The notes below the pieces were generated by a model. It was not told where the DNA came from. It worked only from the letters and a program-made list of their open reading frames with translations, and searched no databases. The translations under genes and the position numbers were made by a program. A stretch of DNA of 64,000 nt, taken from contig NZ_LGDG01000242.1 in NCBI RefSeq assembly GCF_001279775.1, forward strand, positions 1 through 64,000, in the 5' to 3' direction. The DNA is from Streptomyces sp. MMG1533. GTDB taxonomy: Bacteria; Actinomycetota; Actinomycetes; Streptomycetales; Streptomycetaceae. Below are positions 58,614-64,000 of this stretch, piece after piece (position 1 is the first letter of the stretch; every line of letters begins with the position of its first letter).

Positions 58614-59090
58614 TCACGGACGTCCGCGCTGCCCCCGCAGGTGCTCCGCGATGGGCTTCAGGGACTTGTCGAGTTCCACCAGGGCGTCGGGGGACAGCAG
58701 ATCGATGAAGTGCCGCCGCACCGACGCCACATGATGTGGCGCGACCTTCTTCATCGTCTCCATGCCGTGCTCGGTGAGGACCGCGTACAGACCGCGACGG
58801 TCCGACTCGCAGTTCTCGCGCCGCACGAGGTCCGCGGTCTCCATGCGGGTGATCTGGTGGGAGAGGCGGCTCTTGGACTGGAGGGTGGCGGACGCGAGGT
58901 CGCTCATCCGCATCCGTACGCCCTCCGACTCGGAGAGATTGACCAGGATCTCGTAGTCGTTCATTGTCAGGCCGAACGGCTGCAGGTCCCTTTCGAGCTG
59001 GTACGTCAACAGCCTGTTGACCTCCAGGTGGGTGCGCCAGGCGCACTGCTCCGCATCGGTCAGCCAGCGCGTGGCCGTCTCGGTCTCCAT
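58614..59090 (-). CDS. MarR family transcriptional regulator
   Basis: 158 aa. Winged helix at about 55-110 (MRMSDLASATLQSKSRLSHQITRME) with wing ENCESDRRGLYAVLTEHG. An ACCT-AAA-AGGT dyad (59102-59112) just before the ATG may be its own operator. Ligand unknown. Confidence 0.9.
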   Translation of the reverse strand: METETATRWLTDAEQCAWRTHLEVNRLLTYQLERDLQPFGLTMNDYEILVNLSESEGVRMRMSDLASATLQSKSRLSHQITRMETADLVRRENCESDRRGLYAVLTEHGMETMKKVAPHHVASVRRHFIDLLSPDALVELDKSLKPIAEHLRGQRGRP

Positions 59091-59135
59091 GAATGAAGTC
59101 TACCTAAAAGGTTGAAAGGCGAACTAGTGAGGGTG

Positions 59136-59170
59136 GTGTGACGACGGCGCGCACACGTTCGACGTCACAC
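59136..59170 (-). terminator. Possible terminator of the AIM24 operon
   Basis: GTGTGACG / CGTCACAC, 8 bp with a 19-base loop, 16 bases beyond the last AIM24 stop. Weak. Confidence 0.35.
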
Positions 59171-59185
59171 TCCGCAGACTACCGC

Positions 59186-59989
59186 TCACAGCCCGAAGCG
59201 ACGCTGGAGGTCCCCCAGCTGTCCGGGAAGGCGCGGTGCGCCGGCTTGCTGTGCGGGACCTGTGGGAGCCCCGCCGCCACCGGGCACCCCGGCCTGCTGC
59301 GGAACCATCCCCGTGGCCTGCTCCGCCATCAGCGCCTCCGACGACTGGAGCAGGACCGTGCCGGCCCCGACGAACTCGAACTGGTGCTCCTCCCCGGAGG
59401 CCCCGCCGAGGCCCGTCATCGCACGTAGACCGCCCATCAGGCCGGTCATGTACCCGTGGTCGTAGTGATGACACGGAGAGGGGCAGTCGGCCCAGCCGAC
59501 GAGCGCCTGCGGGTCCACCCGGATCGGGGGTTCCATGAACACCACCGGACCGTTAGAGGCCGCCACGAACTTTCCGGTTCCGATGAGTGTCAGGAAACCC
59601 GGCACGATTGATTGCTTGAGGGCGAGACTTGGCTGAAAAGCGAGCAAGTTGCCCGAGCGAATGGTCAGGTTGCCGTTCTCCAGGTCGTAGGAGTTCACGT
59701 CGAAGGCCCGGTCGGCGAGGAGCATCTTGCCCGAGCCCTCCGCCACGACCCAGTCGCTCGCGTGCAGAGGCGAATGGAAGGACGTACGGACAAGTCGGTC
59801 CAGCCGGCCGTGTCCGATGCCGTTGAACTCCATCGAGCCGTAGTAGGCGATCATCTTCCCCTTCTGCAGGAACCACTGGCTCCCCTTGAGCTCCACGCAG
59901 AAGGTGTAGTTGTTGACGTTGTCGTCGGACGGCAGCGTCATCGGGTCGTAGACCGTCGGGCCGCCGCCCGGAGCCCCGTACATGCTCAC
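59186..59989 (-). CDS. AIM24 family protein (third gene of operon)
   Basis: 267 aa. Beta-rich AIM24/TIGR00266-like domain (about 25-225): CVELKGSQWFLQKGKMIAYYGSMEF, DRLVRTSFHSPLHASDWVVAEGSGKMLLAD, FVAASNGPVVFMEP. A 45-residue Gly/Pro/Gln-rich tail follows. No signal peptide. Bacterial role unknown; family named after a yeast mitochondrial protein. 4-base overlap with the preceding gene. Confidence 0.85.
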   Translation of the reverse strand: MSMYGAPGGGPTVYDPMTLPSDDNVNNYTFCVELKGSQWFLQKGKMIAYYGSMEFNGIGHGRLDRLVRTSFHSPLHASDWVVAEGSGKMLLADRAFDVNSYDLENGNLTIRSGNLLAFQPSLALKQSIVPGFLTLIGTGKFVAASNGPVVFMEPPIRVDPQALVGWADCPSPCHHYDHGYMTGLMGGLRAMTGLGGASGEEHQFEFVGAGTVLLQSSEALMAEQATGMVPQQAGVPGGGGAPTGPAQQAGAPRLPGQLGDLQRRFGL

Positions 59990-60636
59990 AGCTTCTCCTC
60001 CGAGGCCTGGACGTACACCGCGCCGTTGCCGCTGAGCTCCAGTTGGAACGCCTCTCCGGAACCGCGGCCCACCATGTCCCGCCAGCCCAGCGCGGTGGAC
60101 AGCTTGTTGCGTACGTCGCCGTGGTGGGCGACGTACGCCTGCGGGTCGACATGGACCGGGCGCTGCGGGGTGATCGGGACCTCGATGACCCCGCCGTGCG
60201 CCATGACCGCCACCGAGCCGTGCCCGCGGAGGGTGGTCGTGAACAGCCCCTGGCCGGTGACCTGGCCGCGGACCATGCCCATGACGCCGCCCTGGGAGCC
60301 CATGAACATCGTGCCCTGCTCCAGCGTGCCCTCGAAGGCGAGCAGCCGGTCCGCTTCCACGAACAGGGTGTCGCCGGTGAGGTTGATGACCTGGACGTGG
60401 TGGCCGCCGTGCCCGAACAGCACGGTGCCGCTGCCCTCGACGGACATCAGGGGGGCGGCCTCGCCCGCCGCCCGGCGGCCGATCATCGACATGACCCCGC
60501 CCTGGCCGCCCTGCATGTTGGGCGTGAAGGACACCTCGCCCTTGTAGGCGAGCATCGCCCCGCGCTGACTGAACAGCCGCTGCCCGGGCAGCACGGTCGC
60601 CTCGACCATCTTCGAGTTGATCTCAACGAAGGCCAT
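59986..60636 (-). CDS. AIM24 family protein (second gene of operon)
   Basis: 216 aa. VLPGQRLFSQRGAMLAYKGEVSF, SVEGSGTVLFGHGGHHVQVINL, GQGLFTTTLRGHGSVAVMAHG, and SGEAFQLELSGNGAVYVQASEE are repeated beta units typical of the family. Starts 1 base after the upstream gene's stop; ATG 60636 (MAFVEINSK) chosen over ATG 60645. Confidence 0.87.
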   Translation of the reverse strand: MAFVEINSKMVEATVLPGQRLFSQRGAMLAYKGEVSFTPNMQGGQGGVMSMIGRRAAGEAAPLMSVEGSGTVLFGHGGHHVQVINLTGDTLFVEADRLLAFEGTLEQGTMFMGSQGGVMGMVRGQVTGQGLFTTTLRGHGSVAVMAHGGVIEVPITPQRPVHVDPQAYVAHHGDVRNKLSTALGWRDMVGRGSGEAFQLELSGNGAVYVQASEEKL

Positions 60637-60637
60637 G

Positions 60638-61270
60638 TCACACATCCCCCGCGATCGTGTTCCGCTCGCTCGGCTGGACGTAGACCAGGCCGTCGCCCTC
60701 GAAGCGGATCTGGAAGGCCTCGCCGCCGCCCTCGCCCATGAACGTGCGGAACGTCACACCGGACTGGAAGGACTGCTGGAGGTTTCCCTGGTGCGCGATG
60801 TAGGCGCCCGGGTCGACGGTCAGCGGGTACTGCGCGCTGACCCGCAGCACGACCGCCGGCCCGTCCGACATGATCGCGGCCTGACCGTGGCCCTCGATCG
60901 TCGTCGTGAACAGTCCGTTGCCCTGTGTGGCCCCGCGCATGCCCGTGAACGACGTGCCGGTCCGCAGGCCCGAGTCGGTCGCGAGCAGATTGCTCGACTC
61001 CACGTACAGCTTGTCGCCCTGGAGGGCGACGAGGTTGATTTCCGAGGCCCGGTCCGCGAACCAGCACGTCCCGTGCCCCTTCACCTCCATCAGTGTCATC
61101 TGCTCGCCGGTGATCCGCCGGGTCACCATTCCCCGGATGCCCTCACCGCCGCCGCTGAGCTTCTTGAAGTCCATCTGTCCGTCGTACGCGACCATCGAGC
61201 CGTTCTTCGCCTTCACGGCGTCCCCGGTCATGTCGACGGCCAGCACCTTGCTGCCTTGAAGTCGGAACAT
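60638..61270 (-). CDS. AIM24 family protein (first gene of operon)
   Basis: 210 aa. MFRLQGSKVLAVDMTGDAVKAKNGSMVAYDGQMDF, VKGHGTCWFADRASEI, NGLFTTTIEGHGQAAIMSDGP, GGGEAFQIRFEGDGLVYVQPSE: close paralogue of the second gene. Start ATG 61270 without a clear ribosome site; GTG 61276 possible. Confidence 0.85.
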   Translation of the reverse strand: MFRLQGSKVLAVDMTGDAVKAKNGSMVAYDGQMDFKKLSGGGEGIRGMVTRRITGEQMTLMEVKGHGTCWFADRASEINLVALQGDKLYVESSNLLATDSGLRTGTSFTGMRGATQGNGLFTTTIEGHGQAAIMSDGPAVVLRVSAQYPLTVDPGAYIAHQGNLQQSFQSGVTFRTFMGEGGGEAFQIRFEGDGLVYVQPSERNTIAGDV

Positions 61271-61683
61271 CGCCACGCTGCGAAGGTAGCCGTCGGGAGC
61301 CTTTGCCAACAGAGCCTGAGGGTGGAGCGGGACCCTGATCGAACCCCTAAGGGCCCGCAAGGGTCCGGTCGCTCGCCCCAGGGAGTCGGATGACGGCCTT
61401 CCCCGCGGTCAGGTCGGCCGCGGACCGGGGCGGCACCGCGTCCTCCTCGTCGTCCCGCATCGGCCCCTGATCGACGAAGGCCGACGCGGTCCGCCGAGGT
61501 CCGGAGGCAGCACCACTCCGCCTCGGCAGGGTCATGAAGAATGCGAGCGGTACGCGCTCTCCCCGGCCGACGGCACCGGCTTCCACCCCCCGCCCGTGCG
61601 CCGCACAGTCGTTTGCCACAATGGGCGAACGTTTGTGCTCGCATTCACAAACCGTCCGACGTCTCTCCCACCGAAGGTGACCC
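61271..61683. other. Intergenic region between AIM24 operon and DUF3817 gene
   Basis: 413 bases with divergent promoters expected. A minus-strand 62-codon reading (61347-61535) has no ribosome site and is not called. GTTTGTG (61631-61637) and CACAAAC (61646-61652) form an operator-like dyad 32 bases before the DUF3817 GTG. Nothing else recognised. Confidence 0.4.
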
Positions 61684-62028
61684 GTGGACATCAAGACCGC
61701 CAGCGCCCTCCGCCGCCTCCGCCTGGTCTCGGCTCCCGAGGCGATCTCCTTCCTTCTTCTCCTCGTCTGCTCGGTGCTGAAGCGGACCACGGACTTCAAC
61801 GCGGTCCCCGTGATGGGGATGATCCACGGCGTCCTCTTCGTCCTGTACGTGATCTTCTGGGCCGACGCCTGGAACCGTACGAAGTGGCCCCTGAAGACCG
61901 CCGCGCTCTACTTCGTCCTCTCCGTGCTGCCCACCGGCGGCTTCTTCGCCGAGCGCAAGCTCAGGCGCGAGGCCGAGGACGCGGTCATCGCCTCCCGGGC
62001 CCGCCAGGAAAAGGCCGTGAAGGCATGA
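61684..62028 (+). CDS. DUF3817 membrane protein
   Basis: 114 aa, three helices (about 17-33, 42-62, 70-88). [43 protein letters not shown] and [14 protein letters not shown] are the family pattern; function unknown. GTG start with GAAGGTGA upstream; ATGA overlap with the next gene. Confidence 0.88.
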   Translation: MDIKTASALRRLRLVSAPEAISFLLLLVCSVLKRTTDFNAVPVMGMIHGVLFVLYVIFWADAWNRTKWPLKTAALYFVLSVLPTGGFFAERKLRREAEDAVIASRARQEKAVKA

Positions 62029-62318
62029 TCGTCGCCTTCTCCGTGACGCCGCTCGGCGTCGGCGAGGACGTGGGGGAGTACGTCGCCGACGCCGTCCGTG
62101 TGGTCCGGGAGTCGGGCCTGCCCCACCGCACCGACGCGATGTTCACGTCGATCGAGGGCGAGTGGGACGAGGTCATGGACGTCGTGAAGCGGGCGGTCGC
62201 GGCGGTGGAGCGGCGGGCGCCGCGGGTGTCACTGGTGCTCAAGGCGGACATCCGCCCCGGAGTGACGGACGGTCTCACCTCCAAGGTGGAGACGGTGGAG
62301 CGGTATCTCTCCGAGTAG
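62025..62318 (+). CDS. MTH1187/YkoF-type thiamine-binding family protein
   Basis: 97 aa ferredoxin-like fold: [56 protein letters not shown]. Relatives bind thiamine or its precursors. Translationally coupled to the DUF3817 membrane protein, which suggests a shared role. Confidence 0.87.
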   Translation: MIVAFSVTPLGVGEDVGEYVADAVRVVRESGLPHRTDAMFTSIEGEWDEVMDVVKRAVAAVERRAPRVSLVLKADIRPGVTDGLTSKVETVERYLSE

Positions 62319-62333
62319 CCCTGCGGTAGGAGC

Positions 62334-62366
62334 AACCCCGGTCCCGCGCGGACCGGGGTTTTCTTG
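62334..62366 (+). terminator. Rho-independent terminator
   Basis: AACCCCGGTCC / GGACCGGGGTT, 11 bp, CGCGC loop, then TTCTTG. 15 bases after the stop. Confidence 0.88.
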
Positions 62367-62375
62367 CGCCTCCTG

Positions 62376-62437
62376 TTTGAGCGATCGCTCAAAGAGTTGT
62401 ATCTTCCTCCCCAGGAAGTTTGAGCAGTCGCTCAAAC
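62376..62437 (+). promoter_or_regulatory. Twin palindromic operators and promoter of the SRPBCC-DUF4166-TetR operon
   Basis: Operator 1, TTTGAGCGATCGCTCAAA (62376-62393), is a perfect 18-bp palindrome. Operator 2 (62418-62437) has arms GTTTGAGC / GCTCAAAC around AGTC. Centres are 43 bp apart, four helical turns. A TTTGAG-N18-TATCTT promoter (62376-62405) has its -35 inside operator 1. Likely bound by the TetR protein encoded at the end of the operon. Confidence 0.75.
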
Positions 62438-62461
62438 AGTGAGCTCACCTGGGGGATTCAC

Positions 62462-63214
62462 ATGGGGCTCTACATAGAGGCACGCATCCGTGCCGACCTC
62501 GACGACCTCTGGACCCGCACACAGGAGCCGTCCCGGCACCGACGCTGGGACCTGCGCTTCAGCGAGATCGACTACCTTCCGCGCGCGGAGGGCGAGCCGC
62601 AGCGCTTCCGGTACGCCACGCGGATCCTGCCCGGCCTCACCGTGGCCGGCACCGGAGTCTCCGCGGGCGAACGGGAGCGCCCCGACGGCACCCGCACCTC
62701 CGTACTCCGCTTCGCCTCCCCGCACCCCCTCTCCCTCCTGGCCGAGGGCAGCGGCTACTGGCGGTACGTCCCCGACGGCGACGGAGTCCGCTTCCTCACC
62801 GGCTACGACTACCGCCCCCGCTGGGGCGCCTTCGGCGCACTGGCCGACCGCCTCGTCCTCCGCCCCTTGATGGGCTGGGCGACGGCCTGGTCCTTCGACC
62901 GCCTCCGCCTGTGGCTGGAGCGCGGCATCACCCCGGAACGAGCACTGCGGAACTGGCTGGCCGAGCTCCTGATCCGCGCCCTCGTCATCGCCGTGGCCTG
63001 CACCGGCCTCGGCCTGGAACAGTTCCTGCGCCTCTTCGGCCCGCTGGCGGCATCGATGGCGTACGTCTGGCCCCTGTTCCTCGCCGTCGCCATCTCGCTG
63101 GCCGTGTTCAAAGCGCCCCTGTCCTGCACCCCCGCCGCCCGCCGCTGCCTGCGCCAGCCCCCCACACGCGTCCGCGCCCCCCGCGTCCTGCGCACCCTGG
63201 AGAACCCGCGATGA
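62462..63214 (+). CDS. SRPBCC-like protein with C-terminal membrane segments
   Basis: 250 aa. N-terminal half resembles START/SRPBCC ligand-binding domains (YIEARIRADLDDLWTRTQEPSRHRRWDLRFSEIDYLP); two hydrophobic helices at about 171-187 and 195-215 (LLIRALVIAVACTGLG, YVWPLFLAVAISLAVF) and a basic tail. ATG 62462. Overlaps DUF4166 by ATGA. Confidence 0.8.
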   Translation: MGLYIEARIRADLDDLWTRTQEPSRHRRWDLRFSEIDYLPRAEGEPQRFRYATRILPGLTVAGTGVSAGERERPDGTRTSVLRFASPHPLSLLAEGSGYWRYVPDGDGVRFLTGYDYRPRWGAFGALADRLVLRPLMGWATAWSFDRLRLWLERGITPERALRNWLAELLIRALVIAVACTGLGLEQFLRLFGPLAASMAYVWPLFLAVAISLAVFKAPLSCTPAARRCLRQPPTRVRAPRVLRTLENPR

Positions 63215-63891
63215 CCTCGATCTTCCGCACGGTGATGGGCGCCGACTTCGACCGCCTGCACCCCCAGCTGCAGCGGCGCTTCTCCGTCGGCCTGACGAGC
63301 GGCGAGGCCTGCACCGGCCGGGGCGTGATGGACCGCATCTGGCACGGCGGAGCCTTCGTGAAGCCGTTCCTGGCCCTCGGCACCACCCGCAACATCCTGG
63401 TCCCGCGTGCCGGCCGGCACGTCCCCTTCACCATCGAGAACGTGCCGTACACGGACACCTACGGCCGTGAGACGGTGACCTTCGTGCGCACCTTCCATCT
63501 GCCCGGCCGCGCCCGGCGCTTCGACGCCCAGATGGTGCTGGGCCCCAAGGGCGACCGCGTCCTCGACTATCTGGGAACCCACCAGCATCTGGCGAGCGAC
63601 CTCCACTTCGGCGCCGAGCCCGACGGGTCGCTCCTCATCCGCTCCGGCGAACACCGGTTCCGGGAGGGCGTGGTGGACGTGCGCGTCCCCGGACTGGTCG
63701 GCGCGACGGCCGAGGTGCGCGAGTCCTACGACGACGAGAGGGGCCGCTTCCGCATCCGGGTCCGTGTCGTCAACGACTACTTCGGCCCGCTGTTCGGCTA
63801 CGAGGGTTCCTTCAAGGCCACGTACACCGACATCACGACCTGCGGTGTGCGTCCCGGCCTCCGCCCGGTCCGCGAGGAGCGGCGCGCATGA
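63211..63891 (+). CDS. DUF4166 protein
   Basis: 226 aa. MGADFDRLHPQLQRRFS start, IWHGGAFVKPFLALG, VPFTIENVPYTDTYGRETVTFVRTFHLPG and FGPLFGYEGSFKATY are typical of DUF4166, a family often linked to SDR enzymes and membrane lipid-like ligands. Function unknown. Coupled on both sides (ATGA). Confidence 0.85.
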   Translation: MTSIFRTVMGADFDRLHPQLQRRFSVGLTSGEACTGRGVMDRIWHGGAFVKPFLALGTTRNILVPRAGRHVPFTIENVPYTDTYGRETVTFVRTFHLPGRARRFDAQMVLGPKGDRVLDYLGTHQHLASDLHFGAEPDGSLLIRSGEHRFREGVVDVRVPGLVGATAEVRESYDDERGRFRIRVRVVNDYFGPLFGYEGSFKATYTDITTCGVRPGLRPVREERRA

Positions 63892-64000
63892 GCCCGGAGA
63901 CGGCGAAGTCCCTGGAGACCAAGACCAAACTCCTGGACGGCGCGCTGCGGACGCTCACCGAGCAGGGCATCGCGAAGACGTCCGCCCGTACGATCGCGGC
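63888..64000 (+). CDS. TetR family regulator, N-terminal part, cut by window end
   Basis: 37 codons seen: TKTKLLDGALRTLTEQGIAK then TSARTIA, the first helices of a TetR HTH. ATGA overlap with DUF4166. Presumed autorepressor acting at the two palindromes upstream of the operon. Confidence 0.8.
   Translation, partial: MSPETAKSLETKTKLLDGALRTLTEQGIAKTSARTIA

Noticed and set aside
61347..61535. 62-codon minus-strand ORF upstream of the AIM24 operon
   Set aside because: No ribosome site, no recognisable family, ends in another frame just before the AIM24 gene.

Overview
The window is a piece of a Streptomyces chromosome. Base composition is very GC-rich with strong third-position GC bias, GTG and TTG starts are common, and the gene order (lysA-hom-thrC-thrB-rho ... 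rpmE-prfA-prmC ... atpIBEFHAGDC ... chiC-chiR-chiS ... filP-scy-mce-thiolase-meaB) matches, from memory, the conserved core around SCO5352-SCO5412 of S. coelicolor. No rRNA, tRNA, CRISPR array, transposase or phage gene was seen. Most of the window is vertically inherited core; accessory or decayed pieces are small.

Layout. 1-5535: broken 3' end of nrtL, then aspartate-family amino acid genes lysA, hom, thrC, thrB. 5536-10179: rho with a long leader and a sigma-R-like promoter, then a secreted trypsin-like protease with FG-GAP repeats. 10180-15148: LytR-CpsA-Psr protein, rpmE behind a sigma-R promoter, and the translation block prfA-prmC-sua5-phosphatase-like gene. 15217-17934: a second serine hydroxymethyltransferase and a WecA/TagO-type glycosyl-1-phosphate transferase. 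18256-26032: the complete F1Fo ATP synthase operon, with hairpins inside it between atpH and atpA and between atpD and atpC.

26175-31760: a DUF2550 protein, the chitinase gene chiC with its two-component regulators chiR/chiS, a membrane protein and a PduO-type cobalamin adenosyltransferase. 31774-34036: a DrrAB-like ABC exporter with a divergent TetR gene. 34188-41505: 3-hydroxyacyl-CoA dehydrogenase, STAS protein, membrane-anchored P-loop protein, endonuclease NucS, a small conserved protein, an LLM-class oxidoreductase and a small Cys/His protein. 41518-45538: two tandem paralogous ABC exporter pairs, followed by the remnant of an MFS efflux gene. 45949-50979: filP and scy, coiled-coil proteins of the tip-growth cytoskeleton. 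51213-54025: methylmalonyl-CoA epimerase, thiolase and MeaB, which with the adenosyltransferase support B12-dependent acyl-CoA mutases.

54186-64000: an MFS transporter; a PepSY lipoprotein-like secreted protein divergent from an OmpR-type two-component system with a strongly acidic sensor loop; a MarR regulator; three consecutive AIM24-family genes; a DUF3817/thiamine-binding pair; and an SRPBCC-DUF4166-TetR operon preceded by two palindromic operators, the last gene running off the window.

The most interesting observations are a dispersed Streptomyces hairpin repeat that has become coding sequence inside rho, a low-molecular-weight phosphatase homologue whose catalytic Cys is Ser, sigma-R-type promoters before both rpmE and rho, a structured leader on chiC, the self-contained SRPBCC-DUF4166-TetR unit, and the triple AIM24 operon.
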